From the NCBI GenBank assembly GCA_947178145.1, contig CAMWXE010000003.1, forward strand, positions 52,981 to 116,980: a DNA stretch of 64,000 nucleotides, read 5' to 3'. The DNA comes from an uncultured Lachnospiraceae bacterium (GTDB lineage: Bacteria; Bacillota; Clostridia; Lachnospirales; Lachnospiraceae). Made by a program: the position numbers and the translations under genes. The notes below the pieces were generated by a model. That model was not told where the DNA came from. It saw only the letters and a list, made by a program, of their open reading frames with translations, and made no database searches. This document shows, piece after piece, positions 16,569 to 25,435 of the stretch (within the stretch, counting starts at the first letter, position 1; every line of letters begins with the position of its first letter).

Positions 16569-17264
16569 ATGTTAGAGGAATTAAAGAAAAAAGTATATGA
16601 AGCAAATATGGACTTACCCAGGTATGGTCTTGTAACGTTCACATGGGGCAATGTTAGCGCGATTGACAGGGAAAGCGGGCTGTTTGTCATCAAGCCGAGC
16701 GGTGTCGATTACGACCTGCTGAAGCCGGAGGACATGGTTGTTATGGACTTGGAGGGAAATAAGGTGGAGGGAAAGTATAATCCGTCCTCGGACACCCCGA
16801 CACATCTGGAGCTTTACAAGGCGTTTCCTGAGATTGGCGGTATCGTCCATACACACAGCACCTATGCCACGAGCTGGGCACAGTCAGGCCGAAGCATTCC
16901 GTGTTATGGAACGACACACGCGGATTACATGTACGGTGAGATTCCCTGCGCGCGCGTGCTGACACAGGAGGAGATTGACGAGGGATATGAGAAGAACACA
17001 GGAACGCTCATCATAGAAACATTCAGGGATAAGGATGTCATGGCAGTTCCGGCAGTGCTCTGCAAGAACCATGGACCGTTTGCGTGGGGCAAGGATGCGA
17101 AGGAGGCCGTGCACAACGCAGTTGTTCTGGAGGAAGTTGCAAAGATGGCACTTTTCACAGAGCAGTTAAACAAAGAGGTAAAACCAGCGCCGCAGCGCAT
17201 TCAGGACAAACACTATTACAGGAAACACGGCGCCAACGCGTATTATGGCAATAAAGTGGAGTAG
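16569..17264 (+). CDS. araD: L-ribulose-5-phosphate 4-epimerase
   Basis: Class II aldolase-fold enzyme converting L-ribulose 5-phosphate to D-xylulose 5-phosphate by retro-aldol chemistry with a divalent metal. The metal ligands are present: Asp75 in SSDTPTH, His94 and His96 in VHTHS, and a histidine near 170 in [10 protein letters not shown]. The substrate loop GNVSAID near residue 27 is also kept. ATG 16569 (231 residues) is preferred over ATG 16554 because GGAGGAG lies between them at the right spacing. It is 84 bp after the kinase gene, supporting a pentose operon. Confidence 0.92.
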   Translation: MLEELKKKVYEANMDLPRYGLVTFTWGNVSAIDRESGLFVIKPSGVDYDLLKPEDMVVMDLEGNKVEGKYNPSSDTPTHLELYKAFPEIGGIVHTHSTYATSWAQSGRSIPCYGTTHADYMYGEIPCARVLTQEEIDEGYEKNTGTLIIETFRDKDVMAVPAVLCKNHGPFAWGKDAKEAVHNAVVLEEVAKMALFTEQLNKEVKPAPQRIQDKHYYRKHGANAYYGNKVE

Positions 17265-17404
17265 ACGATAAAAATGTATAATCTGTAGGGTATTCTTTTC
17301 AAGTTTATGCATTTACGGATAAAATATTTTATGGTATCTTAATAAGTGCATAAATGATTTTTACAGATGATTTCCACAGCTTAGAAGACCTGGAGGTGCA
17401 GTCA

Positions 17405-17878
17405 ATGAAAAATATTCAAATATATCAGGCGGATAAGTATTCGACTACCGCGTATACGAAAGTGGAGGAAAATATTTATAGGGGCAGAAATCCGTACTAT
17501 AACGGGAATGTGTGGGAGCAGGATGAATTGTATGTTACTTCACTGACGTTTGAGCAGGAGCCGGAATTGGGTGAGGGCGATCTGCCAACCCATATTTCCA
17601 AGTATCCGTTGGAGGGTATTTTGGATATGTTTTATGCCTCTGTGACCGATTTTTATGAGGAGCTGAATGCCCGGAGCAAAGACACCTGCTACCGAGAGCT
17701 TGGCGCGTTTGAGGTGGAGGATATCAGAAAGCTTCTCGGGATTGTCGGAAAGCATGTATATCAAAAGAAAGTCTACGCAAAGAACTTGAGTGAAGAAGAA
17801 TTGGAGTCGTATAAAGACATGACCGAAGAAGAAATGGTCAAGAAAAGATTCATTTCATACAAGACAGTAATAGAATAA
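17405..17878 (+). CDS. Conserved-looking protein of unknown function in the pentose block
   Basis: I do not recognise this 157-residue soluble protein. It starts MKNIQIYQADKYSTTAYTKV, with GGAGGTG 6 nt ahead of ATG 17405; the frame is open to 17354 without a ribosome binding site. It has no membrane segment or signal peptide. Noteworthy stretches are an aromatic N-terminal half (NIYRGRNPYYNGNVWEQDELY) and an acidic, helical C-terminal half (NLSEEELESYKDMTEEEMVKKR). It sits between araD and the transketolase pair, so a role in pentose metabolism is possible, but nothing in the sequence proves it. Confidence 0.6.
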   Translation: MKNIQIYQADKYSTTAYTKVEENIYRGRNPYYNGNVWEQDELYVTSLTFEQEPELGEGDLPTHISKYPLEGILDMFYASVTDFYEELNARSKDTCYRELGAFEVEDIRKLLGIVGKHVYQKKVYAKNLSEEELESYKDMTEEEMVKKRFISYKTVIE

Positions 17879-17905
17879 ATTTTATAAAAAATGGAGGAAT
17901 AAGCA

Positions 17906-18739
17906 ATGACAAATTTGGAGCTTCAAAAAAAGGCAAATGAAGTTCGTAAGGGTATCGTCACAGGTGTGCATGCGGCAAAAGCAGGCCATCCGGGCGGATC
18001 GCTATCGGCGGCAGATATCTATACGTATCTTTATTTCGAGGAGATGAACATTGATCCCAAGGATCCGAAGAAGGCGGACAGAGACCGTTTTGTTCTCTCA
18101 AAGGGACACACGGCACCGGGACTGTACGCAACACTGGCCAATCGTGGATATTTTCCCGTTGAGGACCTGGTGACTTTGAGAAAGCTTGGTTCCTATCTGC
18201 AGGGACATCCCTGTATGCAGCATGTTCCAGGTGTAGACATGTCATCTGGTTCCCTTGGACAGGGAATCTCTGTAGCGTGTGGCATGGCACTTGGAGCAAA
18301 GATGTCAAATGCGGACTATAGAGTGTACACACTGCTCGGCGACGGTGAGATTGAGGAGGGACAGGTATGGGAGGCTTCCATGTTTGCAGGGCACAGAAAG
18401 CTTGATAATCTCTGCGTGATCGTGGACAACAACGGCCTGCAGATCGATGGTAAGATTGAGGACGTATGTTCTCCGTACCCGATTGACAAGAAGTTTGAGG
18501 CATTTAATTTCCATGTGATTAACCTTGCAGACGCGCATGATTTTGATCAGATTCGAGCAGCGTTCAAGGAGGCGAGAGAGACCAAGGGCATGCCGACAGC
18601 GATCATCGCACATTCCCTGAAGGGTAAGGGTGTATCGTTCATGGAAGGAAACGTGGATTGGCATGGCAAGGCTCCAAACGATGAGGAGTACGCAGTTGCT
18701 ATGGCAGATTTAGAGAAGATAGCACAGCAGTTGGCGTGA
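17906..18739 (+). CDS. tktN: Transketolase, N-terminal (thiamine-binding) subunit
   Basis: Transketolase moves two-carbon units between sugar phosphates; here it is split into two chains. The 277-residue N-terminal subunit contains the thiamine diphosphate signature GDGEIEEGQVWEA ... IVDNNGLQIDG, and the substrate histidines in KAGHPGGSLSAADIY and SKGHTAPGLYA. ATG 17906 follows ATGGAGGAATAAGC. The gene overlaps the trailing GTG of the next frame but the real partner start is 18760, 20 bp further. Split transketolases are common in Clostridia, and placement after araD completes a route from ketopentoses into the pentose phosphate pathway. Confidence 0.93.
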   Translation: MTNLELQKKANEVRKGIVTGVHAAKAGHPGGSLSAADIYTYLYFEEMNIDPKDPKKADRDRFVLSKGHTAPGLYATLANRGYFPVEDLVTLRKLGSYLQGHPCMQHVPGVDMSSGSLGQGISVACGMALGAKMSNADYRVYTLLGDGEIEEGQVWEASMFAGHRKLDNLCVIVDNNGLQIDGKIEDVCSPYPIDKKFEAFNFHVINLADAHDFDQIRAAFKEARETKGMPTAIIAHSLKGKGVSFMEGNVDWHGKAPNDEEYAVAMADLEKIAQQLA

Positions 18740-18759
18740 GCGCAGAAGGGAGAAAGAAA

Positions 18760-19701
18760 ATGGCAGATATTAAAAAAGTAGCAACAAGAGAGAGCTATGG
18801 CAATGCCCTCGTTGAGATCGGAAAGGAAAACCCGAATTTAGTTGTTCTTGACGCTGACCTTGCTGCAGCGACCAAGACCGGTGTATTTCGGAAAGCGTTT
18901 CCAGAGAGACATATTGATTGTGGGATTGCCGAGTGCAATATGGCAGGCATCGCAGCAGGATTGTCTCTGACAGGCAAGATTCCGTTTATGAGTTCCTTTG
19001 CGATGTTCGCAGCAGGGCGTGCTTTTGAGCAGGTGAGAAACTCTATTGGGTATCCGCATCTGAATGTAAAAATCGGCGCGACACATGCGGGTATTACGGT
19101 AGGGGAGGACGGAGCGTCCCATCAGTGTAACGAAGATATCGCTCTGATGCGCACGATTCCTGGCATGGTTGTCATGTGTCCGGCAGATGATGTCGAGGCG
19201 AAAGCGGCAGTGCGTGCTGCAGTGGAATATGAGGGGCCTGTCTATATTCGTTTTGGGCGCGCGGCAGTTCCTGTCATCAACGACAGACCAGATTACAAGT
19301 TTGAGATTGGAAAAGGAACTGTTGTGAGGGAAGGCAAGGATGTCACTATCGTGGCGACTGGAATCTGTGTGGACTCTGCACTGGGTGCCGCAGAGATGCT
19401 CGAAAAGGATGGAATCAGCGCAGAAGTGATCAACATCTGTACAATCAAGCCACTCGACGAGGAGATTATCATTAACTCTGCGAAGAAGACTGGTAAGGTG
19501 GTTACAGCCGAGGAACATTCTGTGATCGGCGGGCTGGGAAGCGCAGTGTGTGATGCGCTCTGCAAGTCATACCCGGCGCCTGTCTGCAAGATTGGCATGC
19601 AGGATACATTTGGTGAGTCTGGTTCCGCGGCGGCTTTGGTTGAGAAGTATAAGCTTGATGCGAAGGGCGTGTATGAGCAGGTGAAAACATTTTTGGCATA
19701 A
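18760..19701 (+). CDS. tktC: Transketolase, C-terminal subunit
   Basis: The 313-residue partner chain carries the pyrimidine-binding domain (ESYGNALVEIG; DADLAAATKTG; DCGIAECNMAGIAAGLSLTG with the catalytic glutamate) and the C-terminal transketolase domain (GKDVTIVATGICVDSAL; EEHSVIGGLGSAV). ATG 18760 is preferred over GTG 18736 because GAAGGGAG lies between them. It is the last gene of the pentose block and is followed by a terminator. Confidence 0.93.
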   Translation: MADIKKVATRESYGNALVEIGKENPNLVVLDADLAAATKTGVFRKAFPERHIDCGIAECNMAGIAAGLSLTGKIPFMSSFAMFAAGRAFEQVRNSIGYPHLNVKIGATHAGITVGEDGASHQCNEDIALMRTIPGMVVMCPADDVEAKAAVRAAVEYEGPVYIRFGRAAVPVINDRPDYKFEIGKGTVVREGKDVTIVATGICVDSALGAAEMLEKDGISAEVINICTIKPLDEEIIINSAKKTGKVVTAEEHSVIGGLGSAVCDALCKSYPAPVCKIGMQDTFGESGSAAALVEKYKLDAKGVYEQVKTFLA

Positions 19702-19719
19702 TGCAATACGAAAAAAAGG

Positions 19720-19751
19720 AAGGCGTCATCTTTATGGTGGCGCTTATTTTT
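19720..19751 (+). terminator. Rho-independent terminator after the transketolase genes
   Basis: AAGGCGTCATC (19720-19730) pairs with TGGTGGCGCTT (19735-19745), ten pairs including G-U pairs and one bulged G, followed by a T-rich tail. It starts 18 bp after the tktC stop. Confidence 0.75.
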
Positions 19752-19772
19752 ATGTATACCAATGCAATTCTC

Positions 19773-19801
19773 TTGACTTTAGCTCATTAAACTGCTAACA
19801 T
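19773..19801 (+). promoter_or_regulatory. Promoter of the amino acid ABC transporter operon
   Basis: TTGACT (19773-19778) and TAACAT (19796-19801) are spaced by exactly 17 bp. The leader to the first start codon would be about 105 nt. Confidence 0.55.
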
Positions 19802-19913
19802 AGTGATGTGCATAAGATTGAGAAGCGCAGATATTCCATCCCACTAAAAATGCAGTCGAGAATTTATCGATGGTTTCGCGTGGAGATTTTTATGAAAAGA
19901 ATGGAGGATGATT

Positions 19914-20855
19914 ATGAAAAAATTAACCACAATGGCGATGGCAGTTACCACAGCCCTTATGTTATCTGTATCGCTTGCAGGATGCGGCAATTCCGATGCG
20001 CCGGCGGCATCATCGGGCGATGATACGACATCCACTGCACAGACAGAAAAAATACAAACAGAAAGTGCACAGACCAAGCAGAGCACCACATCCGAGTCCA
20101 CACAGGTGACGGAGGCAGAATCAGGCAATTCAGAAGTACAGAATTCCGAATCAGACCTCGGCTATGTCAAAAGCAAAGGGACACTCGTTGTCGGTATCAC
20201 TGATTTTGAGCCGATGGATTACAAAGATGAGAGCGGTGAATGGGTTGGTTTTGATGCTGACATGGCGAAATCCTTTGCAGAAAGCCTTGGTGTGGCAGTT
20301 GAATTCATAGAAATCGACTGGGACAATAAGATACTGGAGCTTGAAGGAAAGACGATTGACTGTGTATGGAACGGTATGACACTTACTGCCGAAGTTACAG
20401 GGGCTATGGAATGTTCCAGACCATACTGTAATAATGCACAGGTGATCGTAGTATCGTCTGAGCAGGCGGACAACTTTCAGGAGAAATCAGACCTTTCACA
20501 GTACAATTTTGCCGTTGAGGCAGGCAGTGCCGGCGAACAGCAGGCGATAGCGCTTGAGCTTCCGCACACGCCAGTCAAAGCACAGTCTGATGCGCTGATG
20601 GAGGTTGCCGCAGGCACTTCTGACGCAGCCATTATTGATTCCCTGATGGCTGCAGCCATGGTTGGGGAGGGTACAGGATACGCGGATCTGACATATACAA
20701 TCGGATTAAACGATGAGGAGTATGGTGTCGGATTCCGAAAAGGTTCTGATCTTGCTGCCGCTTTGAATGACTTCTTTACCGCAAGCTATCAGGATGGCAG
20801 CATGATCGAGACTGCGGAGAAGTACGGCGTCCAGGCAGCTATTGTAGAACAGTAA
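19914..20855 (+). CDS. Polar amino acid ABC transporter, substrate-binding lipoprotein
   Basis: Family 3 solute-binding protein that captures an amino acid outside the cell. ATG 19914 follows GGAGG at 6 nt; the in-frame ATG 19908 lies too close to that site. The N-terminus is a lipoprotein signal (MKKLTTMAMAVTTALMLSVS) with lipobox LAGC near residue 25. A Ser/Thr-rich linker follows, then the SBP_bac_3 fold (LVVGITDFEPMDYKDESGEWVGFDADMAKSFAESLG; GMTLTAEVTGAMECSRPY). 313 residues is usual. The permease and ATPase genes follow. The amino acid carried cannot be read from the sequence. Confidence 0.92.
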   Translation: MKKLTTMAMAVTTALMLSVSLAGCGNSDAPAASSGDDTTSTAQTEKIQTESAQTKQSTTSESTQVTEAESGNSEVQNSESDLGYVKSKGTLVVGITDFEPMDYKDESGEWVGFDADMAKSFAESLGVAVEFIEIDWDNKILELEGKTIDCVWNGMTLTAEVTGAMECSRPYCNNAQVIVVSSEQADNFQEKSDLSQYNFAVEAGSAGEQQAIALELPHTPVKAQSDALMEVAAGTSDAAIIDSLMAAAMVGEGTGYADLTYTIGLNDEEYGVGFRKGSDLAAALNDFFTASYQDGSMIETAEKYGVQAAIVEQ

Positions 20856-20953
20856 GAAATTGCTACAAAACAAACTTTTGTTTAGACAAGTTAAAATTGA
20901 AAGTTATCTTATGACAGCTTCTAAGATGTGAGTTTTCATTGTAACGAAATGGG

Positions 20954-20991
20954 ATAAGGGTGTCTCAAAATACAAATTGGGATGCCCTTAT
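20954..20991 (+). terminator. Hairpin between binding-protein and permease genes (probable attenuator)
   Basis: ATAAGGGTGTCTCA (20954-20967) can pair over 14 positions, including G-U pairs, with TGGGATGCCCTTAT (20978-20991), followed by a weak T-rich tail (TGTTTG). Its place inside the operon suggests partial termination or mRNA stabilisation that makes more binding protein than permease. Confidence 0.6.
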
Positions 20992-21042
20992 TGTTTGCAC
21001 ATCGTTATTATTGGAACCGCTGGGGCGGTGTGGAGGTTTGAT

Positions 21043-21729
21043 ATGCAACTAATTATAGAACAGTTTCCGATTGTGATTCACTCATTAAATATCGGATTTT
21101 TGCAGACACTAAAGCTGTTTTTTGTCACGTTGACAGGCGCATTTCCGCTAGGATTGGTCATTGCTTTCGGGTCAATGTCCCATTTTGGACCTTTGCGGTA
21201 TTTCTCGAAAGTTCTTGTGTGGATGATACGGGGGACACCTCTTATGATTCAGCTGCTGATTATTTATTATTTTCCGGGTCTTGTGCTGCACAACCCGATC
21301 TGGGGCGGCGGGGAAAGCGGACGATTTCTTGCTGCCAGTGTCTCTTTTATCTTAAATTATGCATGCTATTTTTCGGAGATTTACCGCGGTGGCATCCAGT
21401 CGATTCCAGTCGGTCAGACAGAGGCGGGACTTGTGCTCGGCATGACAAAAGGGCAGATTTTTGTCAAAGTAAAGCTGTTACAGATGGTCAAACGGATTGT
21501 TCCGCCGATGTCCAATGAGATTATCACACTGGTAAAAGATACTTCCCTTGCCCGCATTATCGCATTACAGGAAATCATATGGGCAGGACAGGCCTTTATG
21601 AAAGGATCACAGGGAATTTCCGGTGCCATCTGGCCGTTGTTCTTTACAGCGGTGTATTACCTTGTATGCAACGGTATTCTGACAGTTCTCTTAGGATATC
21701 TCGAGAAAAGGCTTGATTATTTCAAATAA
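21043..21729 (+). CDS. Polar amino acid ABC transporter, permease
   Basis: Inner-membrane component of the HisM/GlnP family. ATG 21043 has GGAGG 6 nt upstream; the frame is open to 20977 over the attenuator hairpin, which is not coding. The 228-residue protein shows several membrane helices and the characteristic inner-membrane loop GGIQSIPVGQTEAGLVLGMT (EAA motif), followed by IIALQEIIWAGQAF. It lies between the binding-protein and ATPase genes, 18 bp before the latter. Confidence 0.9.
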   Translation: MQLIIEQFPIVIHSLNIGFLQTLKLFFVTLTGAFPLGLVIAFGSMSHFGPLRYFSKVLVWMIRGTPLMIQLLIIYYFPGLVLHNPIWGGGESGRFLAASVSFILNYACYFSEIYRGGIQSIPVGQTEAGLVLGMTKGQIFVKVKLLQMVKRIVPPMSNEIITLVKDTSLARIIALQEIIWAGQAFMKGSQGISGAIWPLFFTAVYYLVCNGILTVLLGYLEKRLDYFK

Positions 21730-21747
21730 GAAGGGAGGCGCAGAGAA

Positions 21748-22533
21748 ATGCCTGTTTTAGAGGTGGAACATATTCAGAAAACATTTGAACGAACACAAGT
21801 ATTAAAAGATATCAGCTTCTCGATGGAAAAGGGACAGACAATATCCATCATTGGCTCTTCGGGAAGCGGCAAGACAACACTCCTGCGCTGTCTAAATTTT
21901 CTGGAAAAGCCGGATACTGGAAGGATTCGTGTAAATGGGGAAACACTGTTTGACGCGGAGAATCGAGACACAAGGAAAGAGAGTGAGATTCGAAAGAAGC
22001 GGCTTCACTTTGGTCTCGTATTCCAGTCGTTTAACTTGTTCCCGCAATATACCGCATTGCAGAATGTAATGCTTGCAGGCCAGCTTCTGGCAAAGGAAAC
22101 GGATGACTACAAAGCACACAAGAAAGAAATAAATCTCGCGATAGAAGAGCATGCAAAAGCGCTGCTGATCCAGATGGGACTTGGTGACCGGATGGGAAAC
22201 TATCCGCATCAGCTTTCTGGCGGACAGTGTCAGCGTGTCGCGATTGCGCGTGCCCTGGCGCTTACGCCCGATATCCTGTGCTTTGACGAGCCGACTTCTG
22301 CGCTTGACCCGGAGCTGACAGGAGAAGTTCTGCGGGTAATCAGGGAGCTTGCCGAGAAAGATACCACTATGATTATCGTAACACACGAAATGGCGTTTGC
22401 GCGTGATGTTGCGGATTATGTGATTTTTATGGATGATGGGTATATTGTGGAACAAGGGGTTTCAAAGGCTGTCATAGAAAATCCGCAGGAAGAGCGTACA
22501 AAGCAGTTTTTGTCACGTTACACACAGGGGTGA
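21748..22533 (+). CDS. Polar amino acid ABC transporter, ATP-binding protein
   Basis: Cytoplasmic ATPase of the same importer, GlnQ-like. All motifs are present in 261 residues: Walker A GSSGSGKTTLL (about 36-46), Q-loop VFQSFNLFPQ, signature LSGGQCQRVAIARALA, Walker B ILCFDEPTSALD and the H-loop VTHEM. The segment between the Q-loop and the signature (about 95-145) is a little longer than in E. coli GlnQ (AKETDDYKAHKKEINLAIEEHAK). GAAGGGAGGCGCAG precedes the ATG. Confidence 0.93.
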   Translation: MPVLEVEHIQKTFERTQVLKDISFSMEKGQTISIIGSSGSGKTTLLRCLNFLEKPDTGRIRVNGETLFDAENRDTRKESEIRKKRLHFGLVFQSFNLFPQYTALQNVMLAGQLLAKETDDYKAHKKEINLAIEEHAKALLIQMGLGDRMGNYPHQLSGGQCQRVAIARALALTPDILCFDEPTSALDPELTGEVLRVIRELAEKDTTMIIVTHEMAFARDVADYVIFMDDGYIVEQGVSKAVIENPQEERTKQFLSRYTQG

Positions 22534-22595
22534 GAGAACGGTGAGGCGTGAACACTGCGCTTGCGATGATTTCAAGGTTGCTTCAATACAGGGTG

Positions 22596-22623
22596 TTGAT
22601 AAGATTCCAATTTGTGATATGAT
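22596..22623 (+). promoter_or_regulatory. Candidate promoter of pyrK-pyrD
   Basis: TTGATA (22596-22601) and TATGAT (22618-22623) are 16 bp apart. No PyrR-type attenuator or other structured leader is obvious between this and pyrK. Confidence 0.45.
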
Positions 22624-22640
22624 AAGTGTATCATTACGTC

Positions 22641-22714
22641 AAAGACAGTGAAGGAGAGGATGATATACGGGACAGAAAAAGACAGTGAAGGAGAGGATGA
22701 TATATGGAACAGAA
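22641..22714 (+). repeat. 37-bp tandem duplication of the pyrK translation start region
   Basis: Bases 22641-22677 and 22678-22714 are copies with 35 of 37 identical positions. Each contains GAAGGAGAGGATGATATA, a strong ribosome binding site. In the second copy the following triplet is the pyrK ATG (22704); in the first copy the equivalent triplet reads ACG. One ribosome binding site therefore sits ahead of a dead start codon. Confidence 0.85.
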
Positions 22715-23486
22715 AAAGAAAGAGTCTGCCACAGTTTACAAGCAACAGCAGATTGTGCCGGGAATCTACGATATGTGGATCAATACGACGCTTGCGCGGC
22801 AGGCAAAGCCAGGTCAGTTTATCAGTGTGTACACGCAGGACAAATCAGCGCTTCTGCCGCGGCCGATCAGCATCTGCGAAACAGATGTCATAAACGACAG
22901 ACTGCGTATCGTGTACCGTGTGGCCGGAAAAGGGACAGCGGAATTTTCGCGGTACACGGCAGGCCGCCGCGTGGATATTCTCGGAACGCTCGGAAATGGT
23001 TTTCCGCTGGAAAAAGCAGAGGGAAAACGCCTTTTTCTGATGGGCGGCGGCATCGGAATTCCGCCCATGCTCGCACTCGCAAAGGCAGTTCGGAATGCAG
23101 TATCTGTTGATGCAGTTGTCGGTTATCGGGACAAAGCGCTTTTTTTGGCGGAAGATTTGGCAAAATATGTGCCAGTCCATATCGCGACAGAGGACGGCAG
23201 CGTTGGTACGAAGGGAAATGTCATCAATGTTATCGAGGCAGAGGGACTTGAAGCAGATGTCATTTTTGCCTGCGGTCCAATGCCAATGCTCCGCGCAATA
23301 AAAAAGTATGCTGCAGAAAAAGGCATCGAGGCGTATATTTCCCTGGAGGAGCGGATGGCGTGCGGGGTCGGCGCGTGCCTTGGATGTGTTGTGAAGACGA
23401 GGGAGGTCGATCACCATTCCCATGTAAACAATGCGAGAATCTGTACAGACGGACCAGTATATGCCGCAGAAGACGTAGAGCTATAG
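22704..23486 (+). CDS. pyrK: Dihydroorotate dehydrogenase electron-transfer subunit
   Basis: PyrK passes electrons from dihydroorotate oxidation through FAD and a 2Fe-2S cluster to NAD, partnering PyrD in class 1B enzymes. In 260 residues the FAD-binding motif LLPRPISICE (about 51-60), the NAD-binding loop MGGGIGIPPMLALAKAV and the cluster cysteines CGVGACLGCVVKT followed by a distal Cys (ARICTDGPVY) are all visible. It begins in the second copy of a tandem duplication and precedes pyrD by 10 bp, so the two form an operon. Confidence 0.95.
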   Translation: MEQKKKESATVYKQQQIVPGIYDMWINTTLARQAKPGQFISVYTQDKSALLPRPISICETDVINDRLRIVYRVAGKGTAEFSRYTAGRRVDILGTLGNGFPLEKAEGKRLFLMGGGIGIPPMLALAKAVRNAVSVDAVVGYRDKALFLAEDLAKYVPVHIATEDGSVGTKGNVINVIEAEGLEADVIFACGPMPMLRAIKKYAAEKGIEAYISLEERMACGVGACLGCVVKTREVDHHSHVNNARICTDGPVYAAEDVEL

Positions 23487-23496
23487 GAGGGAGAAT

Positions 23497-24402
23497 ATGT
23501 TGAATACAGAGATAGAGATAGCAGGTGTCACCTTCAAAAATCCTGTGATGACAGCGTCGGGAACGTTTGGTTCCGGCATGGAGTACTCGGAATTTGTCGA
23601 TTTAAACTGTCTTGGCGCAGTTGTGACAAAAGGTGTTGCCAATGTGCCATGGGAGGGGAACCCGACGCCGCGCGTCCAGGAGACTTATGGGGGGATGCTC
23701 AATGCCATCGGACTACAGAACCCGGGAATCGATGTGTTGATCGAGAGGGATATTCCTTTTTTAAAGCAGTATGACACAAGGATCATTGTCAATGTCTGTG
23801 GGCGTTCGACATCAGACTACGTGGAAGTAGTGGAAAAACTGGCGGACCAGCCTGTCGATATGCTGGAAATCAATGTGTCCTGTCCCAATGTCAAACATGG
23901 GGGAATCGCTTTTGGGCAGGATCCCAAGTGCCTTTTTGACATCACAAAAGAGATCAGAGCAAAGGCAAAACAGCCGATTATCATGAAGCTGTCTCCCAAT
24001 GTCACAGACATTACAGAGATGGCAAAGGCGGCGGAGGCAGCCGGAAGCGATGCAATCTCCTTAATTAATACAATTACCGGAATGAAAATCGATATTCATA
24101 AGAGAACATTTGCGCTGGCAAACAAGACGGGAGGACTTTCCGGGCCGGCGATCAAGCCAGTCGCGGTGCGCATGGTGTATCAGGCAGCAAATGCTGTAAA
24201 GATACCAGTTATTGGCATGGGCGGTATCGCAGATGCGGAGGACGCGATTGAGTTTATGCTTGCAGGCGCTGCTGGTGTTGCCATCGGCGCGATGAATTTT
24301 GTCAATCCGTATACGACAGTTGAGGTCATCAAAGGCATCGAAGAATACATGCGCCAGTATGACATCGAAAATCTGAGCGAGATCATTGGAACGGTGCGGT
24401 AA
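23497..24402 (+). CDS. pyrD: Dihydroorotate dehydrogenase, class 1B catalytic subunit
   Basis: FMN enzyme that oxidises dihydroorotate to orotate, the fourth step of pyrimidine synthesis. The 301-residue TIM barrel shows GVTFKNPVMTASGTFGSGMEY at the start, substrate/FMN motifs NVSCPNVKHGG, KLSPNVTDITEMA, SLINTITGM and the C-terminal phosphate-binding strands VIGMGGIADAEDAIEF and AGAAGVAIGA. A GGAGGGAGAAT site precedes the ATG. The neighbouring pyrK identifies it as the NAD-linked 1B form. The regulator gene downstream is convergent. Confidence 0.96.
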   Translation: MLNTEIEIAGVTFKNPVMTASGTFGSGMEYSEFVDLNCLGAVVTKGVANVPWEGNPTPRVQETYGGMLNAIGLQNPGIDVLIERDIPFLKQYDTRIIVNVCGRSTSDYVEVVEKLADQPVDMLEINVSCPNVKHGGIAFGQDPKCLFDITKEIRAKAKQPIIMKLSPNVTDITEMAKAAEAAGSDAISLINTITGMKIDIHKRTFALANKTGGLSGPAIKPVAVRMVYQAANAVKIPVIGMGGIADAEDAIEFMLAGAAGVAIGAMNFVNPYTTVEVIKGIEEYMRQYDIENLSEIIGTVR

Positions 24403-24423
24403 TAATATAAGGAAAGAAATCCA

Positions 24424-25170
24424 TCACCACTCCGAGTGGCGCAGCGCGTGCCCAAGCTTCGTGTTTTTGAGACTCTGCAGATGCGTACTGAGGGATTTGT
24501 AGTATTCATATTTGCTGATGCGCAGCCGTTCGCCGGTTGTGAGTAACACATAATCGCGGCTGTAGCCAGAGATGCAGCTGGCATTGACTAGGTAAGATTT
24601 ATGGATGCGCATAAACTGGCAGTTTTTCTGACGAAGAAGCATTTCCACCACGTCAAGTTTTTGGTAAAATGAGTCGCGGCGGTCGGCAGAGACGATGTGG
24701 GTACGCCTGCCTTCAGAAGTAAAATATCGAATTTCATTTACAGGGATGTGGATATATTCCGGTCTGACATAATAGGAGAAGGAGTCTGAATGATCGAGAA
24801 TCGTTTCATAGGCGAGCGCGGCGTAAGTCCACAAATGTTTCCGGCTTTTGTCCGGCATGACATAGAGCGGTTCAAGCAGTGCATCCTCAGCAGGCGGGCT
24901 GTAATTGTGCCCCCTTGTGACGATTGAGATTAACCTGTCATTTGCGCGCTTGGCCTTCAGGACGGTATTGCGCATCAAACCGTCTTCCTTCTCCATATCG
25001 TAGAAGAGGATATCGGGACAGTTGCAGCCGATGCACCGCTGAAGCTCATAGGCATTGTGGTAGCACATTACAGCAATCTCCACTTCCCGCTGATGGAAAT
25101 ATTTCAGTATTTCATTTTTTACAAAATCCAGTATTTCAGCATTTTCATAACAAAAAGCAAAGTGAATCAT
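24424..25170 (-). CDS. LytTR-family response regulator
   Basis: A 248-residue protein with a receiver-like N-terminal domain (about 1-120; FYDMEKEDG holds a plausible phospho-acceptor Asp near residue 58) and a C-terminal LytTR DNA-binding domain (PEYIHIPVNEIRYFTSEGRRTHI; QFMRIHKSYLVNASCISGYS; GERLRISKYEYYKSL). The receiver differs from typical ones: the acidic pair near the N-terminus is replaced by CYENAE and no obvious switch lysine loop is seen, so phosphorylation is uncertain. No histidine kinase gene is adjacent. AAGGAGATGATAG precedes the ATG. Confidence 0.82.
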   Translation of the reverse strand: MIHFAFCYENAEILDFVKNEILKYFHQREVEIAVMCYHNAYELQRCIGCNCPDILFYDMEKEDGLMRNTVLKAKRANDRLISIVTRGHNYSPPAEDALLEPLYVMPDKSRKHLWTYAALAYETILDHSDSFSYYVRPEYIHIPVNEIRYFTSEGRRTHIVSADRRDSFYQKLDVVEMLLRQKNCQFMRIHKSYLVNASCISGYSRDYVLLTTGERLRISKYEYYKSLSTHLQSLKNTKLGHALRHSEW

Positions 25171-25435
25171 TTTCTATCATCTCCTTAGTAAATCGCAAAT
25201 GTTTATAATATAGTATCCGATGGCTGTGAAAGTCTGATTGGCTTTCACAGCAGCATTCATTCGCAAATGGCTTTGCACAAACTGTTTTGCATAAGTAACT
25301 ATACACCTAAAAACAGATTTATGATATAGTACGTTAGTACTAATTTGAGACATTTTTGCATTTTTCTGCCCTGTTCATAATTTGGCAGCTCTCAGAATAT
25401 ACATTAATACAACACAGCTTTCAGGAGCAGCCATT
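25171..25435. other. Divergent intergenic region between LytTR regulator and spmB-like gene
   Basis: No gene seen. It must carry promoters for both directions. A palindromic stretch around GGCTGTGAAAGTC ... GGCTTTCACAGC (about 25220-25252) can form a hairpin with arms GCTGTGAAAG/CTTTCACAGC, which could serve as a terminator or operator. Confidence 0.35.

Noticed and set aside
22641..22703. Separate short upstream peptide gene before pyrK
   Set aside because: The first copy of the duplicated site leads to ACG instead of ATG, and alternative frames there have no support.
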